A stretch of 30,863 bases of DNA from a virus (IMGVR_UViG_3300005613_000283:1-30863), one strand, 5' to 3'. Shown: positions 12,576-22,374, counted from the first letter of the stretch. Notes: a model not told the origin generated them from the letters alone. A program made the numbers and translations.

Positions 12576-14309
12576 ATGGGAAAACGGAAGTCTGTGGAGA
12601 CAGCGCTTGCTCTCACGGAAGAGCCGAAGGTACACTTCGACGAAGCCCATATTGTTGAGATTATCGACAAGTTCGATACCATTCACTACGACCTGCATAC
12701 CCGGCAGGACAAAGATATGGACGATTATGAGCTTGTCGAAGAGGATTGGGCTGACGATGAATACGCTGACAATGTGACCTTCAACGAGCCAAGGCACTTT
12801 GGGGACATGACGGTTCAGCTTCTGGAAGCATCGGTGCCACACATTGAGGTCAATTACGAGGATGGGAATGCTGAAAAAGAAAATGCCTGTGAGCAATTTC
12901 ATATCAGCCTTATGAAATCGGCGGACGAGCTGCTTCAGGCGCAGCTAGGTGGCAGTGTCAAAGGCGGCCTTGTGTTCTACGGGGCTGTGAGGGGCTGGAT
13001 GGTGCTACGGGTTACTATCTTCCGGGACAAAGACGGTAGACTTATCCCGATGCTTGTTCCATGTGACCCTCGCTACATGAAGTGGGGAGTAGGAAGGGGA
13101 CGGCTTATATGGGGAGCCTACGAAACTTGGCGGGATGCTGAGAGCATCTATTCTGATTATCAGGTTGAAACGCGGGCGGAAGATTCCAGAGTCACGGATT
13201 TCTGGAGTGGTAGAGAGAATGTAATTTTGGTCGAACGACGTGAGGAAAAGCGTTTTACTCATAGCATAGGCTATCCGCCTTTCATCATAGTGCCGGTGAC
13301 AACGACGCCTAAAATTACCGGCGAAGGGCTTGGCGGTAGTAAGTCCCACATCAAGAGTTGGGGTGAGTCGATTTTCGGTGCTAACAGAGGTCTTTACAGG
13401 CAACTAAATAAACTCCTCACCATCTGGATGAGCTTGGTCGTCAAGGCACACGACCCTGGAGGCTTCCTATACACCGATGACCCAGGGTTGAAGATAGACG
13501 AAACGCCCTACGGCAAGGGCACCGTCCAGACTGTACCGTTCACGAATACCAAGTGGGAGGCAATTAGGCCGGCTGATATTGCATCATCTACGCCTGAGCT
13601 TTTCGGCCAACTAGCGTCTGCTGTTCAACGTGGTGGCTTCCCGTGGGTACAATATGGACAGCTTTGGCGTGGGCAAGAGCTCTCAGGAAATGCTCTTGAG
13701 GAATTGAAAGAGGGTGTTGACAAGATACTCATTCCTTTGCTCAAAAGCCTCGGCATGGTCCACCAGCGGGCGGCCAGAATGAGCGAAGAGCAGTTTGAAA
13801 GCTATGATACAAAATGGGTCAGCGAGGGCTATGACACCAGAGGGCGACACTTCTTTGCGCCTATTAAGCCCAAAGACATAGAGGGCAATCACGAGATTAA
13901 GTATGAGTTCCTGGCTATAAGGCCACAGGAAGAGGCCGCTAACTATGCTAAGGCCAACATGATGAAAACGTCACGCTTGGCACCTGACAATTTCATTCGG
14001 AAGGACATTGTAAAGTTTCAGAATCCTCAGATGATAGAGGACGATATGGATATTCAGGAAGCCGCGGAGATGAGCCCCAAGATAGCAATGCTTAGGAAGG
14101 TTGAGAAGCTGGAAAAGGCAGGGCGGTCAGTAGAAGCACAGTTACTCTTTGAACAGCTACAGATGCAGCGGATGGCCGAACAGGCTCAGATGCAGCAAAT
14201 GATGGCAGGAATGCAAGGAGCACCGGCGCCTGGGGAAGCGACACAGGGACCGCCTAACGAACAGGAGGTGAGGGCTAGGCTTACTGCGGCTGCCGGGGGA
14301 GGTCAGTAA
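12576..14309 (+). CDS. portal protein, 577 aa
   Basis: Forms the dodecameric ring at the capsid vertex through which DNA passes. Recognised by position after the large terminase, by size, and by portal-like sequence: the N-terminal NVTFNEPRHFGDMTVQLLEA, the middle GGLVFYGAVRGWMVLRV and the crown-side helix SGNALEELKEGVDKILIPL near residues 368-387. The C-terminal 70 residues are Gln/Met-rich (LQMQRMAEQAQMQQMMAGMQ) and probably disordered or coiled inside the head. GGAGG lies five bases upstream of the ATG. Confidence 0.85.
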   Translation: MGKRKSVETALALTEEPKVHFDEAHIVEIIDKFDTIHYDLHTRQDKDMDDYELVEEDWADDEYADNVTFNEPRHFGDMTVQLLEASVPHIEVNYEDGNAEKENACEQFHISLMKSADELLQAQLGGSVKGGLVFYGAVRGWMVLRVTIFRDKDGRLIPMLVPCDPRYMKWGVGRGRLIWGAYETWRDAESIYSDYQVETRAEDSRVTDFWSGRENVILVERREEKRFTHSIGYPPFIIVPVTTTPKITGEGLGGSKSHIKSWGESIFGANRGLYRQLNKLLTIWMSLVVKAHDPGGFLYTDDPGLKIDETPYGKGTVQTVPFTNTKWEAIRPADIASSTPELFGQLASAVQRGGFPWVQYGQLWRGQELSGNALEELKEGVDKILIPLLKSLGMVHQRAARMSEEQFESYDTKWVSEGYDTRGRHFFAPIKPKDIEGNHEIKYEFLAIRPQEEAANYAKANMMKTSRLAPDNFIRKDIVKFQNPQMIEDDMDIQEAAEMSPKIAMLRKVEKLEKAGRSVEAQLLFEQLQMQRMAEQAQMQQMMAGMQGAPAPGEATQGPPNEQEVRARLTAAAGGGQ

Positions 14310-14311
14310 CG

Positions 14312-15268
14312 ATGGTTACACCATTTGGCGACTTTACTTCGCAGTGGAAACGTAGACAGAAGCAGGGCGCTGCGCCGACTGCTGGCCAGTTGCTTACACA
14401 GCAATTCCAACAGCCTGCTACGCGTGGTGCCTCAACACAGGCTTTTAGTGGTGCTGTAGGCGGTATGATAAATGCGCCATGGCAGAGGATGGGCACGCCG
14501 CAAGGCGGACAACCTGTTTGGCAAGGATTCCAGCAATTGCCGCAAGTGACGCAACAGACGCAACTCCAGAGGCAGTTTGCTGGAGCTGGGCTGGTGCAAC
14601 CTTCAGGTGCTCCACAAATACCTGCTGGTGTCGGACAGATTGGCGGTCAATCGCCATTCCAATTACCGCAAGGCGCTCAGTGGCAGGCTACTCCGAGCGG
14701 AGCTTGGCAGCAAGGCGCTGAGGCGATTCCTACACCCCTGCACGGCATTCAGGACCCGACAGGCTACCTTGAAGATCTCTATGGTATTGGACGTGACGAG
14801 GCTAAGGAAGTTGCGGGTATGACACAAGCCCAGCTTGAGTATTGGCTTCGGGGGCGCGAGATGCAGCAGTATTTCAGCCCAAGAGAGGCTCAATTCCGGC
14901 AGGCTCAGTTCTTAGAATCAGCACGGCGTAGCATGGACTGGTATTGGAGCCCTGAACAGACTCAACATCGTGAGAAGCAACGCGAGGAAAGCTACGAGTT
15001 CCAGCGGGCGAAGGATTTGGAAGGGTGGAAGGAATACTACGCCTTTATTGGGAGCCAGCACTTGCCCTCACAAGCAGACGAGCATTTTGCTATGCCAAGC
15101 ACTTTTAGTGAACATAGGCGTCGGTGGGAGGCCGGGGGGAAGAAGGGCACGTGGCAGAATTATCTTAACACACTCAACTTCCGCGAGGAGTGGTCATTGA
15201 GAGGCCCCAGGCGTACACAGGAGCAAGCAGGATTGATGGCCGGAAGAATGACCTCAATGCGGTACTAA
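14312..15268 (+). CDS. Gln-rich virion-associated protein, 318 aa
   Basis: No family recognised. Residues 1-150 are low-complexity, rich in Gln, Gly, Ala and Pro (AGQLLTQQFQQPATRG). Residues 150-318 are helical and rich in Trp, Arg, Gln and Glu (REAQFRQAQFLESARRSMDW). Basic, glutamine-rich proteins next to portal genes are often packaged or act in assembly, so a minor head or ejected protein is plausible. A GGGGAGG site precedes the start. Confidence 0.6.
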   Translation: MVTPFGDFTSQWKRRQKQGAAPTAGQLLTQQFQQPATRGASTQAFSGAVGGMINAPWQRMGTPQGGQPVWQGFQQLPQVTQQTQLQRQFAGAGLVQPSGAPQIPAGVGQIGGQSPFQLPQGAQWQATPSGAWQQGAEAIPTPLHGIQDPTGYLEDLYGIGRDEAKEVAGMTQAQLEYWLRGREMQQYFSPREAQFRQAQFLESARRSMDWYWSPEQTQHREKQREESYEFQRAKDLEGWKEYYAFIGSQHLPSQADEHFAMPSTFSEHRRRWEAGGKKGTWQNYLNTLNFREEWSLRGPRRTQEQAGLMAGRMTSMRY

Positions 15269-15277
15269 GGAGGGAGA

Positions 15278-15877
15278 ATGCCACAGCAAGGGATAACGAC
15301 AAGTCTAGCACAGATGCAAGACGAGGCTATGTGGGCGGCGTGGGAGAAGTCTAGGAAGGGGGGTAAGAAGGAAACGACTACACAGCTCAGGTCTCCGTGG
15401 AAGCGTGGTGCTGCTGAGGCTGAGGAAGAGCCCGAGTCCCCTTGGGCGCGACCTACTCAGGCTGCCGTTTCAGCTATGCCATCGCCACAGGAGCCTCGGC
15501 GGTATGGTAGGCCTGTTTTGCGAAGAGACGGTATAGGCGTATCCGCAGCACCAGGGCCTGAGCCGATTGAAGCACCGCCAGTAGAAGGTGAACCTTCGGA
15601 TATAGAGAAGGCTATAGAGGCAGCCTTGCGAGGGGAACAAGCAGGGGCTATATCACCAGGGCTATTAGGAGAAATGCCTAGAAGTGATATTTACACCATG
15701 ATTGATGCTGGGTATGGGCTTAGACAGATAGAACAGTTTAGCCCTGAAGATAGGCGCTTTATCCTGAATTACATCAGGCAAAGGGAAGAGGAAATGATGG
15801 GAGAAGGATTGCCTACCCATCCTGTATATCGTAGAGTTGAAGAGCAGGTTAGGGAGTATCAGGCAAGGCAGAGATAA
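15278..15877 (+). CDS. hypothetical head-region protein, 199 aa
   Basis: No family recognised. The first 110 residues are Pro/Ala/Glu-rich and disordered-looking (AAEAEEEPESPWARP). Residues 110-199 form helices (SDIEKAIEAALRGEQAG, then FSPEDRRFILNYIRQREEE). It starts after AAGGAGGG and ends two bases before the giant gene. It may be a partner of the neighbouring 318-aa and 1471-aa proteins. Confidence 0.6.
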   Translation: MPQQGITTSLAQMQDEAMWAAWEKSRKGGKKETTTQLRSPWKRGAAEAEEEPESPWARPTQAAVSAMPSPQEPRRYGRPVLRRDGIGVSAAPGPEPIEAPPVEGEPSDIEKAIEAALRGEQAGAISPGLLGEMPRSDIYTMIDAGYGLRQIEQFSPEDRRFILNYIRQREEEMMGEGLPTHPVYRRVEEQVREYQARQR

Positions 15878-15879
15878 TA

Positions 15880-18800
15880 ATGCCTCTCGCACCTCGACCA
15901 CCAGTGCCTAGCAGGGAAGTATCACCGCCGGGTGAAGGCGGTGACCTGTTATCCCTGTGGAAGCAAGGTAAACTACCTCAAGAGTTACTAGATAGGGCTG
16001 GCGTTCCTCGGTTCATGGAATGGATGCGCCAGACTACAGGCAAAGACGACCCATACGAAGGTCTACCCCTTAGACTACGTCCTCAAGAGGCTCAATTTGA
16101 AGGCTTGCCAGAGGAACTAAGGCCAAAAGAGAGGATTTCTACTGAAGGACTGCCACCTGAGTTGCAGCCAGATAGGAAGACTGATTTGAAACAGGTACTC
16201 GAAGACCTGGGAAAGTGGGTTCCTACACCCAAAGAGTATTTAATTGGAGGCCCAGCAGTCATGACTACTAAACCCGTCATGGCAGCCTTGGAAATGTATG
16301 GCGAGAAGGTCTCTGAGCCTTTTGCCAGAGCCACAATGCACGAGCTGTTTGGTGCCCCTGAAGAGCCAGGGGAATACGAGAAATGGCTAAAGGAACAGGA
16401 ACCTGGGGTAGTTACACCAGTACCCAGCCCGTTGAAACTCATGGAAGGTCTAAGGGGTGAAGAGGCACATATCAAACTAGGGACTGCTGGTGTTGCCTAT
16501 GAGCTTACCATGTTACCGCTATGGCTAATGCCGGCTGGTAAGGCTAGCAAGGCTGCAAAGCTCAAAGGCTTAGCGGAATTTGCTGGTAAAGAGGTTGAAA
16601 GATTAGGTGTAGGTTCTATTGATGATATAGTAAAGCGTGTTGGCGCTGCCGTACCAGAGGCGGAAGCCAAAAAGATAGTTACTGATGCAGCGGAGAAGTT
16701 GGGCTTGAAGGTCAAGGTAGCTGAGTTAAAGCCCCTTACTACAATCGAAGGGCTTGATGTGGAGATAAATAGAATAACTAAGGCATTGAGTTACCCTGGT
16801 GCAGAGCGCAGAAGTCCAACTCGTATAGCTGAGATGCACCAGATGAGGGATAGGCTGATTGCTGAAAAGTCTAGGCTTACCGAGGTAGCACCAAGGGCTG
16901 CTGAGGCTATACCTGCTGCTGGGATTAAGGCTGAAGGGGAAACCATTGCGAAGCAACTAGACGTCACTTATAATGGGCCTCAGATGGACGAAGGTAAGTT
17001 TCTTTTTCATCTATGGACTGATAAACAGACAGGCAGCACTTTTGCAGGTAAGACACTGGCGGAGGCACGTAAAAGACTTTCTAAGATGCGGGAGGCTTTT
17101 GCAAAAGCACCTCCCGAAGCACCAAGGGCTGCTGAGGCCATCCGTGAAGTTGCAGCAAAGATACCTGCTAAAACTGAAGGTATTGTTGAGAGGGTAACGA
17201 ACTTAATACGCCAGCGTGAGAGCCTTGTTGGTGAGTTGGCTACTGCCAAGGGTGCTGGTAAAGGACGCTTACAGCGTGACTTAGCCTTTCTCGATAAACA
17301 GATTGTCGAGGCTGGTGGTAAGCCACCTATACCACCTACAAAACCACCTATTGCGCAGACCTTTGATGATGCTATGTCTTCCGAGGCTATTCAACCTGCA
17401 AGGGCTAAGCCCTTTGAGAAGATAAAGGCTGCCTTGAAGTCTTTTGAGGTTAGTATCATTGATGAGTTTGCCAGGTTTAATGCTCTCGGGACAAAAGCTG
17501 CTAAGGCTAAAGGTATAAAGTTGAAAGGTGGCATTGTGTCAGAATTGGAGTTTCAGGCGACGATGGTGAGGGCTGTCCCGGGGCGCGCTTCCGCTGAGTT
17601 CGGTGCTGTCATGGATAGGATGGCAGTTATTACGAAAGGTAAGCCCATTCTTAGTGATGCTGTTGACAAATTATTACTTTTACGTCATCAGGCTGAAGTG
17701 TTGGAACAGACTGGCAGGAAATACTTTATAGTTACAAAGGATGGTAAGAAAGTCAGGATCAAGGCTGATGAGATAGACAAGATAATTGACGGAATGCGGC
17801 TGGAATTGGGGGCTGACGACTTTGCCAGGGTAGAGGAAGCTGCTGCCGAAATCCCTGCATTGTATAACAGGCTGTTGAGAGAGTCGCCAGAGATAACACC
17901 TGAAGTGGCTGAAATGCTCATTGGGAGATACCCGTGGTATAACCCGCTACTCTATGAGACTGAGGGCATAATAGCTAATCTGGCCATGAAAGGCACTCTT
18001 GGCCCCAAGACCATCAGGGCATTATTGAATATTGCAGCCGACAAGGCTCCAATATCACCTTTGAAGAATTTATCGGGCACTATCGCCCGCAGGATGCAGG
18101 CTAACGCTGCTAATAAGACCAGACTAGCCATAGTTGAAGCGTTACAAGCGGTTCCTGAGTATGCTGCTAAGGTGAAGGTTATGGACAAGAAGCCTAAAGG
18201 TGCTTTCATAGACTTTTGGGAGAATGGGCAACGTAAATATCTGCAACTTGGCGAGGGGCTACAGCACTATGCTGATGACCTGAAATATCTTGAGCAAATA
18301 CCCAATGGCCAAAAACTAATACGCCTTGGCCATCTTATCAATGTGCCCTCGAGGGCAGCTTTTACCACATTCTCACCTGCTTTCGCTGCTGGCAATGCTG
18401 CATTTGACACCTTGACGGCACTAATGAGAGAGGGCGTTGGTCCCTTACGAGTTCTAAGGAGTTTGGGTAGAACGCTTCAAGATATGGTGGTAGATGATAA
18501 GGTTGTGAGGAAGTTTTCTGAGTCTGGTGGCGACATAGGTGGTTGGACTGCTATGGATAAGACGACTCTTTGGCAGATGCTTACCAAACATACTGATGAT
18601 GGCAGGCTGCTAATTGGCCCGACAAAGGGCTGGAATGTCAAGATGAAGAAGTGGCTCAATCCCTTCCAACTAATTAAAGACGTCGTTCATGCCGGCGAAC
18701 TAGCTCCAAGGGTAGCTGTTTTTGAGAAGGCTCTTGCCGCTGGCGAAACTGCTGCCCGTGCTGCGTTTCGTTCCAGAAGGGCTACTGTAGACTTCGCTAG

Positions 18801-20295
18801 GATGGGTGAGCTTGGCAGGCATATCAACGCATGGTATCTGTTTGCCAATGCCAGTAAAGAGGGCTTTTTGCTCCCCTGGCGGTCATTAAGAGAAAACCCT
18901 GTTGGTATGGGTGCGCGTTTACTTGGTTTATGTTCGGCCACGGTGGGAATGTATGCATGGAATAGGCAATACCCTGAGTATGAGGATGTGCCTGATTATA
19001 TCAAGTGCAACACGATTCACTTCCTACTACCTTCGGAGAAGTATAATAAGTATGGGGAAAAAGAACCTCGCATGATTATCATTGCCCCTATTCTGCGTGA
19101 ATGGGGTGTATTTACTGCACCGATAACCTATGCTATGAGACATCTTGATAAGAAAAACCCCGAAGACTTTGATGAGTTCGCTAAGACTTGGTTCCCTGCC
19201 ATTTCTCCTCTCAATAACTTCCTCGGCACCGGTGGTGGCTTGGTTAAACCACCAACACAGGTGTTGCAGACAATTACCCAAATGCAACGCAACCATGATG
19301 ACTTTCGGAATAGAGATATAGTGCCAGAGGACTTATTGGAAGAAGAACCCGGTATGCAGTTCGACCAGACCACTTCAAACACAGCCGTTCTTATCGGGCG
19401 GAGTATCAACTATTCACCGATGAAGATAGACTTCTTCATCAGGAATACCTTTGGTGGTATGGGTAGAGATGTTACAGCAGCTTTAGACAGGGCTATTGAA
19501 AGCATAGACAGAGAATATACAGATGACCCTGAGTTGTTGAGGCTTGTGACAGAACTACGTGCTATTCAGACAACTGTTACGCCTGACGAGATACCTGTAG
19601 AGCGAGAGGCTTTTCTTAATAAGCTAGACCCTGAAGTTAGAAAAGAAGTTCTGGTCATGGAGAGGATACCGGAGGATAGAATACCCTTTGTCTCCAGTGT
19701 ACTCAGAAGGTTCTACAAGGATGTCGGTACCAGTGGGCAGGTTTGGAGAACGGCTAGGGAGAAAGCGAAAGACGAGTATGAGATTCCTGAAGAAAAGGGC
19801 GAGGAGTACACCAGGGTTGCGAAGGAAAACGCAAGTGGTTTAATGCAAGGTCAGATATCAAAGAAAACCTATGATGACCAGAGAGAATACTACCGCGCTT
19901 ATTACGCAGGCAGAACTGGCGAATCATGGCGTGAGGCTGTGAAGGAAGGGGCTGTACCTAGTGCTGAAACTGCTAAGTATTTACCAGAGGCCTTTGAAAG
20001 ACCACCCAAAGTTCAAGCTCTATCGGACTATTTTGAAGTGCGGGATGAGGTTATGGATATTGTCAAGAGGAAATACGGCCTCAATAAAGACAGTTGGGCT
20101 GCCATAGAAAGCGTTACGATGGAAGAGTTAGGCCAAAGATATACTGATGATGTACTAGCCTATGTACTTGAGCATAAACTCGACTGGATTTATGATTTGC
20201 CGGAGCCTGCAAGAAGTATGGAGAGGGTACGAGCAAGGCAAATCGAATCGGGCGAGTGGTTTGACAATTACGATGCCGTTAGAGGGGAACAATAG
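15880..20295 (+). CDS. giant virion protein with LPD38-like region, 1471 aa
   Basis: Probably packaged in the head and ejected with the DNA, or forming an internal core, by position between portal and capsid genes and by size. The N-terminus has three short repeats (EGLPLRLRP 60-68, EGLPEELRP 74-82, EGLPPELQP 89-97). Residues about 190-500 are Ala/Lys-rich helices with recurring APRAAEAI units. Residues about 975-1060 (FANASKEGFLLPWRSLRENP, then a hydrophobic GLCSATVGMYAW) resemble the large polyvalent-protein-associated domain LPD38. The C-terminal 350 residues are charged helices. No lysozyme or protease motif was seen. The LPD38 call is from memory of the motif. Confidence 0.7.
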   Translation: MPLAPRPPVPSREVSPPGEGGDLLSLWKQGKLPQELLDRAGVPRFMEWMRQTTGKDDPYEGLPLRLRPQEAQFEGLPEELRPKERISTEGLPPELQPDRKTDLKQVLEDLGKWVPTPKEYLIGGPAVMTTKPVMAALEMYGEKVSEPFARATMHELFGAPEEPGEYEKWLKEQEPGVVTPVPSPLKLMEGLRGEEAHIKLGTAGVAYELTMLPLWLMPAGKASKAAKLKGLAEFAGKEVERLGVGSIDDIVKRVGAAVPEAEAKKIVTDAAEKLGLKVKVAELKPLTTIEGLDVEINRITKALSYPGAERRSPTRIAEMHQMRDRLIAEKSRLTEVAPRAAEAIPAAGIKAEGETIAKQLDVTYNGPQMDEGKFLFHLWTDKQTGSTFAGKTLAEARKRLSKMREAFAKAPPEAPRAAEAIREVAAKIPAKTEGIVERVTNLIRQRESLVGELATAKGAGKGRLQRDLAFLDKQIVEAGGKPPIPPTKPPIAQTFDDAMSSEAIQPARAKPFEKIKAALKSFEVSIIDEFARFNALGTKAAKAKGIKLKGGIVSELEFQATMVRAVPGRASAEFGAVMDRMAVITKGKPILSDAVDKLLLLRHQAEVLEQTGRKYFIVTKDGKKVRIKADEIDKIIDGMRLELGADDFARVEEAAAEIPALYNRLLRESPEITPEVAEMLIGRYPWYNPLLYETEGIIANLAMKGTLGPKTIRALLNIAADKAPISPLKNLSGTIARRMQANAANKTRLAIVEALQAVPEYAAKVKVMDKKPKGAFIDFWENGQRKYLQLGEGLQHYADDLKYLEQIPNGQKLIRLGHLINVPSRAAFTTFSPAFAAGNAAFDTLTALMREGVGPLRVLRSLGRTLQDMVVDDKVVRKFSESGGDIGGWTAMDKTTLWQMLTKHTDDGRLLIGPTKGWNVKMKKWLNPFQLIKDVVHAGELAPRVAVFEKALAAGETAARAAFRSRRATVDFARMGELGRHINAWYLFANASKEGFLLPWRSLRENPVGMGARLLGLCSATVGMYAWNRQYPEYEDVPDYIKCNTIHFLLPSEKYNKYGEKEPRMIIIAPILREWGVFTAPITYAMRHLDKKNPEDFDEFAKTWFPAISPLNNFLGTGGGLVKPPTQVLQTITQMQRNHDDFRNRDIVPEDLLEEEPGMQFDQTTSNTAVLIGRSINYSPMKIDFFIRNTFGGMGRDVTAALDRAIESIDREYTDDPELLRLVTELRAIQTTVTPDEIPVEREAFLNKLDPEVRKEVLVMERIPEDRIPFVSSVLRRFYKDVGTSGQVWRTAREKAKDEYEIPEEKGEEYTRVAKENASGLMQGQISKKTYDDQREYYRAYYAGRTGESWREAVKEGAVPSAETAKYLPEAFERPPKVQALSDYFEVRDEVMDIVKRKYGLNKDSWAAIESVTMEELGQRYTDDVLAYVLEHKLDWIYDLPEPARSMERVRARQIESGEWFDNYDAVRGEQ

Positions 20296-20357
20296 ACACG
20301 AAATTCTGATACCTATGGACATTTTAGGTAGAATAAGGACTTAGGAGGGAAAACTGC

Positions 20358-21062
20358 ATGGATAACGAGACTTTAGAGGAAACACGGGAGGGGCAGGAAG
20401 GCGCAGACCAGGGGACTGAGCAGACGACGCCGGAAACGGTTGTTACTGAAGAGGCACCTGGTGAGGGCGTTCCGCCAGCACCGGAACTAACTTTAGAGCA
20501 GGTACAGGCTACACCTTGGTTCCAAGAGCTTCAAGGTCAGCGTGACAGGACAAAGAACCTGTTACGTGATTCTGAAACATCAGGAGAGCAAGCTCGGCAG
20601 CAACTTACGGCACTTCAAAGGCAACGTGACGAGGAACTTGTAGGCCAGTTGGGAGATACTCAGGAAGTTCGAGACCTAGTTACTAGGATTCGGCAGAATG
20701 AGGAGCTCGCGGCAAACCTATCGGTTCGTGAGGCTAAAGTTCGCCATTTGGAGTATGAGGAGCTGGTGGGAGACTTGGCCAACGAGTACGGGGTAGACCC
20801 GGAGGCGTTGAGGACTGCTGATGTCAAGAACGCCCTGGAGATGGAGGTCTATGCGAAAGCCCTTAAATCAGTTGCGGGAACTAATCAGCCTGAGACTACA
20901 CCGGCTAGGCTACCGGCTTTGAGCCATGCTCCCGATGCTGCCGTAACGACATCGTCTACGGCAGCGCTGGGTGAAGCACAGATTAAAGATGCCTATATCG
21001 CTGGTGACATAGACCATGCTGAGTATGCAGCCCGTATGAAAAAGATAGGCAAAGAACCCTAA
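20358..21062 (+). CDS. scaffold-like protein, 234 aa
   Basis: Likely assembly scaffold for the capsid. The first 50 residues are strongly acidic and disordered-looking. Residues 60-135 are charged coiled-coil helix (QQLTALQRQRDEELVGQL). A Pro/Thr-rich linker follows. The C-terminal 35 residues (IKDAYIAGDIDHAEYAARMK) look like the short helix-loop-helix that scaffolds use to bind coat protein. It stands just before the major capsid gene, the standard place. TAGGAGGG precedes the ATG. The 62 bases upstream hold no clear promoter. Confidence 0.72.
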   Translation: MDNETLEETREGQEGADQGTEQTTPETVVTEEAPGEGVPPAPELTLEQVQATPWFQELQGQRDRTKNLLRDSETSGEQARQQLTALQRQRDEELVGQLGDTQEVRDLVTRIRQNEELAANLSVREAKVRHLEYEELVGDLANEYGVDPEALRTADVKNALEMEVYAKALKSVAGTNQPETTPARLPALSHAPDAAVTTSSTAALGEAQIKDAYIAGDIDHAEYAARMKKIGKEP

Positions 21063-21070
21063 TGCTAAAA

Positions 21071-21076
21071 AGGAGG
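21071..21076 (+). promoter_or_regulatory. ribosome binding site deciding the capsid TTG start
   Basis: AGGAGG, extended by upstream As, lies nine bases before TTG at 21086. No ATG or GTG in frame lies at a suitable distance, and the frame opens with normal capsid-like sequence at this codon, so the TTG start is accepted. Confidence 0.75.
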
Positions 21077-21085
21077 TAAACTAAT

Positions 21086-21940
21086 TTGGCTACACAAACT
21101 GCTTCTACAGCCGAGCTAGATGAGGCTCAGCGCACCATCATAGCGAAGAGCCGTTTTACCCAGGAACACGTAGCCCCAATGCTGAACCTGTGCGAGCATT
21201 TCACGCTGCCGAAAGGCGCAAGCACGCTGAGTATACCCAAGGTAGGGCAAATGGAAGCCGCAGACCTGACCGATGGTGTTGACATGGTCGATTCCGAGGC
21301 GATCGGTATGACCGTCGACCAGGTTGACACGGAAGAGGTCGGCTTGAAGGTTATCCTGACGGACAAGCTGGTTAGGCAGCTTAACCAGGACATTTGGGCT
21401 ATTGTGGGCAGGCAGACTGGTGATGCTATGGGACGCAAGAAGGACAAAGACCTACTGGCGCTCATAGACTCATTGACATCTTTGGGTAATGGTGACGAAG
21501 CTCTGACGTTGGCGTACTATTCTGCCGTGGCAACACGGCTGAAGGCTGTGCCAGCGCCACTACCGATCAACTGCGTGGTGCATCCTTATCAGGCACATCC
21601 GCTGAAGACTGCTCAAGCTGTTTCTGGCACCTACCCGATTCCACAGGCCGGTCTGACGGTAGATGTTATCAAACAGTGGCATGTTGGTACTTGGGCCAGT
21701 ATCCCGTGCTTTGAGGCTGGGAACATGACCATCACGAGTAGCACAGCTAAAGGTGGCATGTTCTCTCGGTCTTGCCTGGGGTACCTACAGTCGAAGGCAG
21801 ACGGCACGGAACGCCAGAGGGATGCGTCACTGCGAGGTACTGAGCTAGTCATAGTCTGCGACTATGAAGCGTTCATAATCGACAGCGACTATGGCTACGA
21901 GATGTACTTCACCTGTAGTGCACCTGCAGTGAATGACTAA
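21086..21940 (+). CDS. major capsid protein, 284 aa
   Basis: Main shell protein, probably HK97-fold, of the type annotated as N4-gp56 or P22-coat-like. Supporting features are the scaffold gene just upstream, a size near 30 kDa, an N-terminal helix (TAELDEAQRTIIAKSRFTQE), a beta segment ending TEEVGLKVILTDKLVRQ, and the helix IVGRQTGDAMGRKKDKDLLA typical of the spine of such coats. The C-terminal part is beta-rich. There is no N-terminal prodomain like that of HK97 itself. The start is TTG, with a strong AGGAGG. The strong ribosome site fits high expression. Confidence 0.82.
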   Translation: MATQTASTAELDEAQRTIIAKSRFTQEHVAPMLNLCEHFTLPKGASTLSIPKVGQMEAADLTDGVDMVDSEAIGMTVDQVDTEEVGLKVILTDKLVRQLNQDIWAIVGRQTGDAMGRKKDKDLLALIDSLTSLGNGDEALTLAYYSAVATRLKAVPAPLPINCVVHPYQAHPLKTAQAVSGTYPIPQAGLTVDVIKQWHVGTWASIPCFEAGNMTITSSTAKGGMFSRSCLGYLQSKADGTERQRDASLRGTELVIVCDYEAFIIDSDYGYEMYFTCSAPAVND

Positions 21941-21942
21941 TC

Positions 21943-22368
21943 ATGGGAACTGACGAGATTGTAGGCAGAGGCATGAAGACTATGCACGGCGTAGACATAC
22001 TCCCTTTGCCGGATAGGAAGAAGAAAATGAAGAGGATTTATTACCATCCTGGCACCGGGGAGCCTACATGCCTTCTGCCTGCTGACAAGTACCATGAGCA
22101 ACTCTTTCTCAGCCGCGGTTTCACGCTGGAACCACCTGAGAATCCGCAACCACTGCCGAAGATGACGGTGGTTCAAGACATGGAACCAATGCCAAGTCAA
22201 GGCGTAGAGCCGCAGGTTGAGCAAGCCGTAGCTGTCCAGCCTAAGCCTACACGGAAAAGGGTAAAGAGGGATAAGTACGGTAAGGCGATTTGCGAGATTT
22301 GTGGCAAGAGTTTCAAGTCACTTGGGACTCACAAGCGCTTGGCTCATTCAAATGAAATAGGAGGTTAA
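21943..22368 (+). CDS. zinc-finger protein beside the capsid gene, 141 aa
   Basis: Residues 1-60 have a basic segment (DRKKKMKRIYYHPGTGEP) and a loop-rich fold. Residues 60-110 are a Pro/Gln/Glu linker. The C-terminus is a zinc finger, CEICGKSFKSLGTHKRLAH, with Cys117, Cys120, His130 and His135 in C-x2-C-x9-H-x4-H spacing, closer to the short prokaryotic Ros/MucR-type loop than to the eukaryotic x12 finger. It starts two bases after the capsid stop without its own clear ribosome site, so expression is coupled to capsid. A structural role with DNA or protein contact is possible. Confidence 0.7.
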   Translation: MGTDEIVGRGMKTMHGVDILPLPDRKKKMKRIYYHPGTGEPTCLLPADKYHEQLFLSRGFTLEPPENPQPLPKMTVVQDMEPMPSQGVEPQVEQAVAVQPKPTRKRVKRDKYGKAICEICGKSFKSLGTHKRLAHSNEIGG

Positions 22369-22374
22369 ACAAAC

